Below are positions 42,916-55,200 of a stretch of DNA of 64,000 bases, in pieces. Every line of letters starts with the position of its first letter. Position 1 is the stretch's first letter. The DNA is from Stomoxys calcitrans (Eukaryota > Arthropoda > Insecta > Diptera > Muscidae). The stretch spans positions 2,765,528 through 2,829,527 of the forward strand of contig NC_081556.1 in the NCBI RefSeq assembly GCF_963082655.1, in the 5' to 3' direction. The notes under the pieces were generated by a model that searched no databases, was not told where the DNA came from, and worked only from the letters and a program-made list of their open reading frames with translations. Made by a program: the position numbers and the translations under genes.

Positions 42916-45900
42916 TGATATGAGCTTTTCCCAAACCTATTACCGCGTGACCCTCGATTCCCTTATGCGACTGTGATGAAATTTCATCTATTCATTATTA
43001 AGAGCATTTCCATTGAGGTAATATTTTATTTTTGTAATTTTCACGTTCGATGCACAAAATTGGGTGTATGCCATGGGAGTAGTGTAATTGTGTAGACAAA
43101 AAATCGGCCATTACACAAAAACAAATGCATTGAGAAAAGTACAGCTGACAGACAGAGGTGTCGAGCGTGGTTAATGTGGTATTTATATCATAGAGGCGTT
43201 TTCGCAATAAATTTGGTATAAGTACAACATATCAACGTACGGCCCTTGAAGCCTTAACACCTAATATGGCCGAAGAGTTATTCCAACCAAATGAAGAAAC
43301 GCGTCCCACAGTGGTTGGTGTGTGTTGCGATCTCTGGCTTTTCTTTTCCATTTGCAAAGAAAATATCTGATCATTGAGTTCGTTTCGAAAGAAAAACTTA
43401 CAAAAATTGTAAGATTAAATGATCTTCGCCCTAACGGGTAGAAAAATTCAAAATGATAGAAAAATTATCAATAGTACCGATAGTGTTAAAAAAAAAATTA
43501 AACTATCGATACTTTGCCAGCTTTAGTGGACCCCTCCCTTCCCCAAACTCGTGGAGAGAAATGTGAAACGATATTGAACTCAAATTGATGGTGTTTGGGC
43601 CAAGGGTACGAATGTAAACTCCAAATTTAGGGAAAGTCTCAAAGAGTCGACCTAATGCATAAAATCTCTTATGAGGACACGTGGACCGTCTGCTCTTAAA
43701 TGAAAGGTATCTGGGATTAAACTATAAATAAAAATAAGGGCAAAGTTTTTAGGGGGCTGTTCTACCCCTTGAACCAATTTCAACCCGTTTAGCCAAATTT
43801 TCAATAAATGACCTAATCCTTCTATTAAGACCTCATGTGTCATTGGAAGCCTATTTTATTCTCCAATTTGATTTATTAAGATTAGACATTCTTTATTTTA
43901 TTTAAATCAAACTCCATGAAAATACTTTCTGTACCATCTCTACCGACAATAGAGTGCTCCTACCACACATCATATTCTTATGACTTGAAACCCAGGAGTT
44001 CGAATACTTTTCTAACTACATTCTTTATATCATGCCGCTCATTGGGCTTGTTCCGGTGATGTTATGTCTACAAGTTAGTGTTTCTTCATTTTGTTCATAA
44101 CCATGGGAGTGAGAGTGTGTATGTGTGTGCGTGTATGTGTATGTGTGATACAGAGTTTTAACCACAAAACATATTATGGCTCTATGGCTTATATGGTTCC
44201 TATGAACATGGGTTATAAAACAGCAGGACCTGTATATTGTGCCATCATATGGCACAACAAAAGTGTAGAATTTATTGTCAATGTTGCCAAAATGTATGCT
44301 TGTGTCTGGCTGTCTGTATGTGTATTGCTACAACTTTGAGATACTTATAAGCACATACCACATTCATGTATACCGTGTTCATGTATAGACAATCTATTGG
44401 TGTTGTTGTTTAGAAATTTCCTAGTTTCCTACACAGAGTGTAGCTTTGTATAGAAATGGCATGTTGAACAGGAAACTACTTAAAATATCTTTAAAAATTC
44501 CTTCTACAGCACAGCACATAACAATGGTCACAGCTAAAGAGCCAGGCTGATGGCAGACAAGGACATTAGGCAGGATTAATGGAGGACTAGGGAGAATTGC
44601 TAAAGAGTATATTAAAGGATCTTAATCGTTGTAATGATAATAATATACATACGCTTCAAGTTGTAATTGATAAAATATCGATCTCTCGTTTATGAAACAG
44701 ATGATAAGCATTTAAAAAATTGACGAAAAAACGGAAAAAGAAGTCTTTTGCTGTATTTATGGATTTTTTTTAGCTGTAATATGAATTTTATGTACATTTC
44801 GTCTAACTTTATGTACCTTTTCTTTATCTTCATGTTAGGATAAACTTTACTTTGAACCGGAACGAGTTTGCTCACCTATAGGAGCTTGACATGGGTCGCC
44901 ACCTCAACATGCAAATGTGGCTACAACAACAAGAACCAGATTAACGGCCGTATTCATAGAACTTAATGAAGTTCAAATCTATATATATTGAATACCCGTA
45001 TAACTGACAAGCTTAAAATCTAATTCACTTCTAGGCACATTGTGAGGTCGATTCATCGCGAGGACAGCATTTCTGAAAATTGTCCTACAATCTTCCTACT
45101 AAGGAACAAAGGGACTTCTTTTTAAAGTGGGCTGTCTGATTCCAGTTTTGGCTTAATGATAAAGGGCATATTTTGGCTCTTCATGTTGTTTTAAATACAA
45201 AATGTCTGAAATTCATGGCTTTTTACTGATTTTATTTTTTTTTTGCAAACTTCAGTGAGCCAGTCTAATATTCACTCGTCGTCGTTGCTACCGAAACACA
45301 CATGTTGAGTGCCTTTGTCTCTCGCTCTCTCACTCACTCCCTGACAATGTTTATTTATGTGGTATACTTTTAGGCAAATACCTGTTTATTGTATCCGTTA
45401 GAGAAGTTTCATATCTATTTAAGCATGGTGTATCTCTTTGCAAACGTTGTTTAGAAAGTTGAACAGGTATTTTTGGTATTTCATTTGTTAACTACTTGTA
45501 GCCCGCAATAGATGGATATTTTTGTTTGTCACACTTTTATTGTTATGGCTGCACTTATGGAATTTTATGTAACATAATGGCTGGGCTGGAAGATTTTCGA
45601 AATATTTTTAGAATAAAAGCACTGCATATACAACAGGAAGGAGATCATATATAAAAGTTTTATATTTTACGGATGTTTTTACACATACGCAGTTAAAATG
45701 GGGGAAATAAATACATCAATTAAAGGAAATACTAAATGTGGAAAATAAATTTTAAATATATTTTTTAGTAATACTAAAAATATGTTTGTCTGAGCTCTTA
45801 TTTTGAAAAAAAAAAAAATCTTTTGTGATATTTCGAACATATTCTAGCTCGAGATCATATTCAATGCTTCTATTCAAAGAATATCATAGCAAATTTGAGT

Positions 45901-46202
45901 AAAGTTGTGTTGTTATTCAAAACACTTTGACTGACTGGGTGGATCATGATTTCTGATACGCCATGTATCTTCATCAACACATGAGTCAAATTGATTAAGG
46001 TGCTCTTCAAACAGAACTTATTTACTGACAATGGTAGTATGGGGCTCACCAAAAAAAAAGGTATTTGAGAGATGAGCACAAGTCTTATATCTAGTTTCAG
46101 GAACAAGCGCCTGGGTGGCCAGCACACCCCCGAGATTCGCCCTAATCAAACATATTTACCAAACCATGGCAATATGGGACTGAAAAGAGAGGTATATGGT
46201 AG
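42916..46202. other. Intronic, mostly unassigned; one SINE remnant
   Basis: 45090-45172 looks like a minus-strand SINE scrap ('ctaaggaacaaagggac', 'ggcttaatgataaagggc'). TG tracts near 44115-44145. 'tatcgat'-containing near-palindromes near 43465-43515. No coding exon recognised. Confidence 0.5.
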
Positions 46203-47722
46203 TATTTCTATGCCCATCATCGAAGGATGGGTGTATATTCATTTTGTTATTCCGTTTGCAACACATTGAAATATCGATTACCGATTCTATAAAGTCCGAT
46301 CAGCGTAAAAATCTAAGAGGATCTAGCCATGTCCGTCCGTCTGTCTGATGAAATCACGCAACAGTCTTTAAAAGTAGAGATATTGAGCTGAAATTTAGCA
46401 CACATTCTCTTTTAGTCTATAAACAGGTTAAGATCAACGATGGGCTATATCGGACTATATCTTGATATAGCCCCCATATAGACAGTTCCACCGATTTAGG
46501 GTCTTAGGCCCATTGAAGCCACGTTTTCTATCTGATTTTGCTGAAATTTGGGACAGTGAGACATCCTTCTTCAATTTGACCCAGATCGGTCAAGATTTGG
46601 ATATAGCTGCCATAGAGACCGATCTCTCGATTTAAGGTCTTGGGCCCATAAAAGGCTCATTAATTGTCCGATTTTGCCAAAATTTGGAACAGTGACTCGT
46701 TTAAGGCCCCTCGACATCTTCCTGGGTATGGCACAGATAGGTTCAGATTTCGATATATAGCTGCTATATTGACCGATCTCTCGATATAAGGTTTTGGGCC
46801 CATAAAAGGCGCATTTATTTCCGATTTCGTCGAAATTCGGGACAGTGAGTCGTGTTAGGCCCTTCGACATCTTCCTGGAATATGGCACAGATAGGCCCAG
46901 ATCTGGATATAGCTGCCATAGAGATCGATTTCTCGATTTAAGGTCTTGGGGCCATCAAATGCGCACTTATTGTCCGATTTCGCCGAAATTTAGGACAGTG
47001 AGTTATGTTAGGCCTTTCAACATTCTTCTTTAATTTGGCTCAGATCGGTCCAGATTTGGATATAGCTGCCGTATAGACCGATCTCTCGATATAAGGTTTT
47101 GGGCCAATAAAAGGCGGATTTGTTGTCCGCTTTCGTCGAAATTTGGGACAATGAGTTGCGTTAGACTCTTCGACAACTTTTTGCAGTTTGGTCCAGATCG
47201 GTCCAGATTTGGATAGAGCTGCCATATAGACCGATCTCTCGATTTAAGGTCTTGGGCCCATAAAAGGCAGATTTATTGTCCGCTTTCGTCGAAATTTTGG
47301 GACAGTGACTTAAGTTAGGCCCCTCGATATCTTCCAGAAATATGGCACAGATCGGTTTTGATTTGGATACAGCTGCCATATAGACCGCTCGTTTTAAAGG
47401 CACATTTATAATCTGATTTCGCTGAAGTTTGACACAGTGACTTATGTTAGGATTTTCGAAATCCGTGTCGCATACGATTCAGATTGGTCTACATTTGGAT
47501 ATGGGTACCATAGGGAACAATATTTTGTTTTAAAAAATTGAACAATGGCTTGTACTTATTAGACCACTCAATATCCGTGTCGAATTTAGTCCAAATCGGA
47601 CCATATTTCGATAAAGTTGCTATGGGAGCATAAATTATCCATTTCCAACGGATTATGACGAAAAGTGGTTTACATATATACCCGAGTTGGGCCCGGCTGA
47701 ACTTAACGCTTTTTACTCGTTT
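46203..47722 (+). mobile_element. 153-element, near full length with about six monomers
   Basis: Left end 'tgcccatcatcgaaggatgg', then the 'gccatgtccgtccgtctgtc' region, then monomers whose 'gatatagctgcc' core starts at 46600, 46752, 46906, 47059, 47212 and 47366 (steps 152-154). Right end 'ttgggcccggctgaactta', 'acgctttttactcg'. It ends only about 95 bp from the splice donor of exon 1. Confidence 0.92.
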
Positions 47723-47822
47723 TTTTATGCTTTATCAATAAAATAGAATGCATAAATAAGATTTCACCTGGACGATATTGAAATTCTGTTACTTCTTTAT
47801 AATCAAAATGTCTCTAACTTAC

Positions 47823-48689
47823 CGTTAAATTATTATTGGCCAAATCCAAATGCTTTAGCGTTATCAATCCCTCGAAGGCACTCAAATCCAGCTCACTAAT
47901 CACATTTCCCCTCACCGTTAGAGTGACCAACTCCCGTAGACCCTCGAAACTATCGTTGCGTATGTACTCAACCAGATTGTCGGATAAATCCAAAGACTTG
48001 AGCGATTGCAGATGGTGTAGGTTATTCGCTGGTATATCCAATAATTGATTATTTTTAAAAATCAATATATCCAAAGACATTAGATTGCCAAAGGTGTTGT
48101 CCTCCAGACTCATAATGTTGTTATTGGTCAAATCCAGTTCGACCAGTGACGTTAGATCATTCATGGCCGTATGATCGACGACATCGATGCGATTGTAGCC
48201 TAAATCCAATACCAAAAGATTGCGCAAACCCTTAAAGGCATCCTTTTGCAAGGAACTGACCGAATTGTGACTGAGATTTAGGGTGCGCATTTCCGTTTGA
48301 TACTCAAAGTTCTTGGAACCCAAGGTCTCAATGATGTTGCGCGATAAATCTAAAATTTCCAATTTCATGTAGAAGGGCAGGGTGAATTGTATGTTGCGTA
48401 TCTTATTTAAGGTTAAATTGATGTATTTGGTCTCGGGATTCAATTGAATTGGCACATCTTCTAAGGCGGCATTCACACAGAACGCCTTGCTGTTGGCATC
48501 CCCACCCAGACATTGGCATTTCGAAGGACAAAACGCTTGGGTGTGTTGGTGATAGCTAAGCAGGATTAGGAGTAATGAGCTTAAGTGTAGCCAAGGTATA
48601 CTAAATAGGGAGGAGGTGACTGTGGTGACGCCGGAGATGGACGATGTCAAGCGCCATCTTACATGTGTAATTCGGTGCAAATGTTTCAT
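47823..48689 (-). CDS. LRR transmembrane protein, coding exon 1 (start)
   Basis: First coding exon, 289 codons. The start chosen is ATG 48689-48687 (context CCACAATG). The frame stays open upstream to a stop at 48803-48801 without another ATG; the codon at 48701-48699 is TTG, not ATG. Residues about 32-45 (WLHLSSLLLILLSY) form the signal-peptide core. An LRRNT cap follows with CPSKCQC and a fourth Cys (about 54, 58, 60, 71), then eight or nine LRRs of 24 residues such as LEILDLSRNII, LLVLDLGYNRI and LKSLDLSDNLV. The exon stops in an LRR at DLANNNLT, donor GTAAGT. The LRRNT-to-first-LRR phrase PIQLNPE is similar to the corresponding part of Capricious/Tartan, suggesting a cell-surface recognition or adhesion role. 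Identity elsewhere seems modest, so no symbol is given. An upstream non-coding exon is possible. Confidence 0.95.
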
Positions 48690-51486
48690 TGTGGCTGCCA
48701 ATGATGTCGGTCGACTAATGGTGCGGCTGGCTATTGAACGTTTGTGGCGTTTGGTTGTGCCCAGCGCAGGTGAAACCTTTCGAGAATAGTTAACAAGTAA
48801 TTAAATGCTTTCGGAGACGTTGTGAGGCCGGCCTTTAGCTACTGCTTTCATAGGAGAATTACACATTCTTTGTGTAAAGCATCTCTGTCAGCCTGCAATG
48901 GGACAAAGACACAAAGGAAATAAGGATTTAATTAAAGACCAAATGGCTAAACACACTAATGAAAATGAATAAGTAATGTGTATATATACAGGTGTTAGTA
49001 TGAGTGCGTGATAGTGCATGTGCGTGTGTGTGTGCATACTGTGCGATAATATGTAGATTATAAAACAGCAATAATATTGGCTATAACTTTCATGATTCAA
49101 ATTAAACGCTAGAGAACATAAAGATGCTAATGAAGCCCTAAAATATGCTTTAATTTATTCTATTTACTTAAGATTTAATATATGCTATAGTTTATAGCTT
49201 AAAGCATGCTTTAGGGCTGGAATAATCTGAAAACACTTCTTAGCTAACATATCATTAAAAAATCTTTGTCGCTTGGTTAATCGCAGCTTTTGGGATTCCA
49301 TACCGTCATTGTGACAACTTAATTTATGAAAATATTTTGTTTGCAAACCAAACTGGGATTTTACTAATAAATAATTAAAAACGCCCACGTTTACCAACTC
49401 TTGAATAAGTTGGGCATAAGACATAGACCAAAAGCATTTCATTTTGAAAAAATTTAGACATTTTTGTATCAAAAAAAAAACTCCATTTAAAATAAAATTA
49501 TAAAAATTGAATTCAGTAAAAAATGTTCAATGAAAAACAAAAGAGACATCACAATTTAGCGAAAATATCTTTTGAAATTTCTCTTTAAATTAATAAAAGA
49601 ACCAAAGACAAATTCAAAGAAATTATAAAAAAAAATGGCTGGGCTACCCTAACCCTGACCCTAACAGCCTGTGTTTAACAAAAAATAAATCAGATTATCC
49701 ACTGTTGCTTACTAAACTTTTTGTTATTGGAAGAGCCTAAGTGTATGCTTTATTTCACCAAGCCTTAAAATACTCCACTTTGGGGTTCCTAATATTCAAT
49801 TTATTTGACAAAATTATTTTCGAAACTGGCATACTCTTTTATTAATAAAAAAATGTATTTAAAATTTGAACAAAGTAAAAGTAACAATTTTTACACAAAA
49901 AACATTTCATATTTTTGGACAATGAACTGCTAAGAATTAACACTTACTACAATTCCCCCTTAAAAAGTTGTTTCAGCTTTTTAGAAAAACTTTCAACAAG
50001 CGTTTTAAAATTTCTTAGAATTTGCTGTAAATAAATTTTAATGAATGAATCTAAAAAAAAAAAAATAAATAATAAGAGAATGACCCAAAAACGACCGGAA
50101 AATTCTCAAAAATTCTACAATAGCCCTAAAGTATGCTTTAAACATTTGTTATTAAATTTAGGCTAAAAATAGACAATTGTTGTTGGTTTGCTTTAAATCT
50201 TTAACAAATAGAATGATTTAAAAACCCAGCATCATTTCCAAAAACTCGCCTGCCTTTGATAATATAAAACAACAACCGGAGAAATAAAATATTTCCCAGA
50301 AACACAGCATTTTATAAATTCTGTAAGTTGTTTACTGTGAAAAGGCTCTCGCTACGTTTTCCAACTAAAAATCATGCCTCCTTCGCAGCAACTGCCATAA
50401 ACTTTGAACGTTGATAACAGTGCAGCATCAATATGAAACAAAACAAGCAAAACAAAAAAAAAAAAGTTTGTTAAATTTTGATGACTATTAAATTGAATTT
50501 AGGGCGGCATACAGAAAATGTCTAAAAAATGGAAAAAGGAAACTTTGCTGATTTTTTCTGATTTGTTTTCGACACCATGCAACCATTTAGACAAGTTCAT
50601 TGTGTAGTCTGCAGAGCTTTAAGCTACAGCTGCTTTGTTAAGTTATTGATTTTTGTCTGAATAAAACAAAAAAATAATGAACTTCATACCGGATAAAGTT
50701 AAAAGCTAATCAAAAATACATTTAATGCCCATTTTTGTTCTTTTTCCAATTCATTTGATGCCAACAAAGGGATTTCTTGGTTTTATGTTTTGAGCTTGAG
50801 GGGGAATGTTCTACAAATTAAAACATGTTGAGAGGTGGCACATGACAGCGTCGTAGCCAGAAAAGTCAAAGTCTAATGGTAATAAAAAAGTCATAAAAAG
50901 TCATTAAAACAAGGAGATAAGCATTATTTGAAAATGATTACGACATACAAAATGTGCCTAAGTGCATGTTCCAAAAGTTATTTACTAGAGCAACGCCTTA
51001 AGTTATGCCTTAAAGATTCTAGGAATTTTCTTCCCATACAGCTGGTTGATGATGATGAATTAGAGAGCAATCTGTTAATGTTGATATTAAGCTTCCAGCC
51101 ATGTTTGATATTCATGTTGAGCTAATTGCCATATCAGCGAAATGTTTTTGGCATAAAATTGAAAACAATAGCAAATTAATAATACAAAGCCTTAAGATAT
51201 GCTTTATAAAAAAATAAAATATTATCGAAGCTAAAATTTATGTAGAAATAATGAAGAAAAAAAATGTAAATTTTCAATGATTGCCCAAGTGAGTTGAAGC
51301 TTAAGTTAACATGGCCGCTTATCATACCGAAGAACTAAATTTGAACCCCAACGTAGAAGATCATTTTGTCGAGCTAACATAACTTAACTCAATCTACAGA
51401 ACTTTGGGGGCAACTGATATACAAAACTTCTGACTTCTGTTTGCTTCACGTTGTGTTTTTTTTTGCTTTTTGTTTCTTTGCGTTTT
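48690..51486 (-). promoter_or_regulatory. 5' region of the LRR gene, free of recognised TEs
   Basis: About 2.8 kb upstream of the start codon with no SINE, LINE or 153-element, unlike the rest of the window. It would hold the 5' UTR and possibly the promoter, but no TATA/Inr pair can be chosen with confidence. A candidate splice acceptor (tattctcgaaag) lies near 48790-48779. A recurring 19-bp motif is listed separately. A degenerate CCCTAA run lies near 49647-49667. Confidence 0.45.
49135..51207. repeat. Cluster of a near-palindromic GCCCTAAANTATGCTTTA motif
   Basis: Members: 49135-49153 (gccctaaaatatgctttaa), 49196-49218 (contains the perfect palindrome TAAAGCATGCTTTA), 49735-49753 (gcctaagtgtatgctttat), 50123-50142 (gccctaaagtatgctttaaa), 50995-51012 (gccttaagttatgcctta) and 51189-51207 (gccttaagatatgctttat). 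They are not in tandem; spacing is 60-850 bp. Function unknown. Confidence 0.65.
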
Positions 51487-52232
51487 TATAACCTCCACCT
51501 TAGGGTGGAGTTATACTTATTTTGTCATACTGTTTGTAATACCTCGAAAAACCTGCTTGTACCACCTGATCTAGCCATGTCCGTCCGTCCGCCCGTCTGT
51601 CTGTCGAAAGCACACTAACTTTCCAAGGAGTAAAGCTAGCCACTTGGAATTTTGTACAAATACCTAGTGCAGGTCGGTTTGGATTGTAAATGGGCCATAT
51701 CGGTACATGCTTTGATATAGCTGCCATATAAGCCGATCTTAGGTCTTGATTTCTTGAGCCACTAGAGGGCGCAATTCTCATCGGATTTGGCTGAAATTTT
51801 GCATGAGGTGTTTTGTTTTGACTTTCAACAACTGTACCAAATTTGGTGCAAATGGGTACATAACATGATAAAGCCGCCATATAAACCGATCTTGGATGTT
51901 GCCTTCTTGAGCCACTAGAGGGCGCAATTCTCATCCGATTTGGCTGAATTTTTTTACAACGGCTTCTTCTATGACCTTCAATTTACGTGCCAAATATGGT
52001 CTGAATCGATCTATAGCCTGATACAGCTCCCATATAAACCGATCCCCCTGCTTTACTTCTTGAGCCCCTGAAGGGCGCATAACTTGATATAGCTCCAATA
52101 GCATAGCCGCTCTTTTCTTTTATCCATTGTTTGCCTTAAAAGAGATACCGGGAAAAGATCTCGACAAATGCGATCCATGGTGGAGGGTATATAAGATTCG
52201 GCCCGGCTGAACTTTGCACGCTTTTACTTGAT
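51487..52232 (+). mobile_element. 153-element, complete with both ends
   Basis: Left end 'ttttataacctccacctta', then 'gccatgtccgtccgtccgcc', then monomers, and right end 'gtggagggtatataagattc', 'ggcccggctgaac', 'cacgcttttacttg'. CTCF-like cores ccactagagggcgca occur at 51759-51773 and 51912-51926, exactly one monomer (153 bp) apart. Confidence 0.92.
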
Positions 52233-53747
52233 TAAGTTTCGCAATTCTTCAGCTACGAATTTTTTTCCCGCCAAGAGTTTTTTTGTTTTTGCTTTTCGTT
52301 CTTTTTGTCTTGCGGTTTTTTCGCTTCGCGTTTATTAGTTTCGCAATTTATGGCTCCGTCTTTATGTTTACATCACCATGTTATGGCTTCACAAATCAAC
52401 TTTACCGATTTTTAACCTTTCCTGTAGGTTTTTCTCAAAAAAAAAATTAAATATTTTCCTTTAAATGAAATCTCTGAAATCTTAAAAATTGGTATAGCCT
52501 ACCTCCAAGGCGTTTTCCTATCTCAAGGCTAATGCCATGGCTCTCTCTGTAACAACTGCATTACTGTCATGCAACTTTTGACTTGGCTGATTTCTTAGTT
52601 TGTTGTCGTCCAAGTCTCGCTACATGTTTATGCTGCCTAACAGAAATTGCTTGGCAGAGCCAAGAGTTGTAAGATTTTTGCCAAGAATTTGTTGTTTTGT
52701 CTGCAGCACATGTTTGGCATATTTTCAAAATAACAATAAATTTTGTAGCATAAAGTGAAGAGAGGAAGCGGCCAACAGACATGGAATGTAGCATTATTAA
52801 CATCTTAATAAGCATTTTGAAAAATTGGAAGAGAACTCAGCAAAAAAATGTGTGTAGCCTTTGGACAAACAGTGTGCTGTGTTACACATAATTTACGATT
52901 CATAAATTGATGAAGGGATGAGTATACACCTACAATAAAGAGCTTTGGAGGAGGAAGAAAAGAGGGGGCATCACACCATCATTTGGGTAGAATTTATTAA
53001 TTGGCATTTAAAATATTTACACATTCATTAATTAAGTCATATGTGCCCTCATAAACTTGGGCGGCAGCGACGTTGGCGGCACTCAGCCAATTTTTGGGCT
53101 GCCAATTCCGTAATAAAGTGAAAATGCGTTCTTTTATGATATGACACTTTTCAAAAAAAAAATACATGTTATCATACACATGAAGCACATGTTGGTTCTA
53201 TGCGAGTGGAAGAAGGCAGACCTATGGCTTCTTTGCCAGGCTACTCCCACTTGGCTTTGTGGACAGACAGTCAATACAAAAATTTCACTGGAAAAGCACC
53301 GAAATTCTCATAAAAAGGCAAAATGTTTTTTGCCATGGGCACATCTGTAGGGTCTAGTTGCATTAATGAAATTTCTTGCAACATACAGTGTTGGAAGGGA
53401 GTTTAAAACAGTTGTAGGACAGCTGGAAAATAAACTAGGAACTTGTCGATAAAGCCCCTATATGGCACTCAATGTATATGTGTGAGGAAATATCTCAGCA
53501 ATATCAAAGAGAAATATCTTTTTGGCAGTTTTTGCTCCGATCTGCCGTATACCTTATTCAAAGAAAGTCTAATAAATCAAATTAATAAAGAGGACTCAGA
53601 ACTGTATAAAAGACAAGCAGAATGAAAACATTTTTCTGTGCTTTTTTGTTGTCAACAGTTAACGCTGCATATTCGGAATGGTCAAGATGTGGAAAAAATT
53701 GGACGGGTTATCCCTTTTGACTAAATCCAAAATATAATAAAAAATAA
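52233..53747. other. Non-coding, no feature recognised
   Basis: AT-rich; frames of 60-82 aa show no domain. Confidence 0.55.
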
Positions 53748-53990
53748 AACAAGTAAAAATGTGCTAAGTTCGGCCGGGCCGAATCTTGGAAGGTCCTAAC
53801 AGAACACTACGTGCAAAAATTTAGCGAAATCGGATAAAAATTGAAGCTTGTTGGTGCTCAAGAGGTCAAATGGGGAGATCGGTTTATATGGGAGCTATAT
53901 CAAGTTATGGAGCGATTTATGCGGTACTTGCCACAGTTATTGGAAGTCTTAACAGAACAATATGTGTAAAATTTTAGCCAAATCGGATTT
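53748..53990 (-). mobile_element. 153-element, right-end portion
   Basis: Starts 'aacaagtaaaaatgtgctaa', then 'ttcggccgggccgaatcttg', then one monomer ('ggtttatatgggagctatat'); interrupted by LINE A at about 53991. Confidence 0.87.
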
Positions 53991-54845
53991 GGTACTAGGG
54001 GCCAAAGTGGACTTGGGGGTCTACATTGAGACGAGGGACTGAGATCTTTTTTAGACTGCCTGACCATAATACGGTTCTGCAGGCGGAGATCCAGACGATC
54101 ATGGAATGCTTGAGGTGGTGTGGTGCTAACGCGGTGACGTCGAGTGCAAACATCTTTACGGACAGTATAATTCCTATAAGGGTAATAACAAACAGGAAGG
54201 CCAAATCCGATAGTCTTGCAGATTAAAGCCTTCTCTGAGGATGGCACAATCCGTATCGTTTGGGTGCCGCAGCATAACGGAGTAAGGGGGAATGAAAGGG
54301 CAGACGATTTGGCAGTGAAGGCAAGAAAACCGACGTCAATAAACTTGGTTAATCCGAAGCCTTTCAGGAGGACCCAGTCCGAGTTAAGGGAGTGGGAGAC
54401 GAATGTGTATTTATTTAACACTATGGAACAGCGAAATGGTCAGTAAGACGACGAAAATCCTATGGGGAAATCCAGATCGTGAGGAGACGAGGCTATTGCT
54501 AAAAGGAAGGAAGAAGGAGGTCAGTATAGCGCTGGGTATCAAACGGGACACATAGGACTACCAGCTCACTTATATAAAATCGGTGCGGCAAGTGGTAGCA
54601 TGTGAAGGGCATGCGGGGAAGATGATGAGACGTTGGAGTATTTCCTACGTCATTGCCCGGCTTTCGCGGCTAACAGATACCAGCACTTAGATGGGGACAC
54701 TATACCAGACATGAACCAACTTAGGGGAGTGCCATGGAAAACAATTAAGGATTTTGTAAGTAGCACGGAATTCATAAAGTTTTCGAGGTTTCTTTTTATT
54801 ATTAGTATTTAGAGCGCCGCACTCTGTTTTCAACTTAACCTAACA
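53991..54845 (+). mobile_element. LINE family A, RNase H domain to 3' end
   Basis: Begins inside RNase H (RLPDHNTVLQAEIQTIMECL), then VWVPQHNGVRGNERADDLAV, LWGNPDREETRLLLKG, ACGEDDETLEYFLRHCPAF (CxxC...H...C) and GVPWKTIKDFVSSTEF, with a 3' UTR ending 'caacttaacctaac'. Frame breaks near 54200, 54410 and 54550. Immediately followed by 153-element end-like 'cacgtttttacttgttt' (54846-54862), so the LINE probably sits inside a 153-element. Confidence 0.88.
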
Positions 54846-54879
54846 CGTTTTTACTTGTTTTATGTTATTTTACTTTTTT

Positions 54880-55200
54880 TCTATTCATTTCATTTTATTT
54901 TATTTTATTTTATTTTATTTTATTTTATTTTATTTTATTTTATTTTATTTTATTTTATTTTATTTTATTTTATTTTATTTTATTTTATTTTATTTTATTT
55001 TATTTTATTTTATTTTATTTTATTTTATTTTATTTTATTTTATTTTATTTTATTTTATTTTATTTTATTTTATTTTATTTTATTTTATTTTATTTTATTT
55101 TATTTTATTTTATTTTATTTTATTTTATTTTATTTTATTTCATTTTATTTTATTTTATTTTATTTTATTTTATTTTATTTGACTTTATTTTATTTTATTT
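54880..55200. repeat. (TTTTA)n pentanucleotide array, ~310 bp
   Basis: Almost pure ttatttta units from about 54885 to 55200, with interruptions only near 55141 and 55181. Same unit as 18715-19025 in complementary orientation, but far purer. Confidence 0.97.

Larger units (their letters stand above)
34886..47822 (-). other. Intron 1 of the LRR gene (12.9 kb)
   Basis: Donor GTAAGT at 47822-47817 and acceptor CAG at 34888-34886 (minus strand), phase 0. It holds many TE fragments on both strands listed separately. Confidence 0.9.

Noticed and set aside
48690..48701. Start of the LRR protein at 48701
   Set aside because: The codon at 48701-48699 is TTG on the minus strand; the first ATG in frame is 48689-48687.
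49647..49667. ccctaaccctgaccctaa run as telomere-like sequence
   Set aside because: Three imperfect units only, of the vertebrate type, in ordinary intergenic fly DNA; most likely chance.
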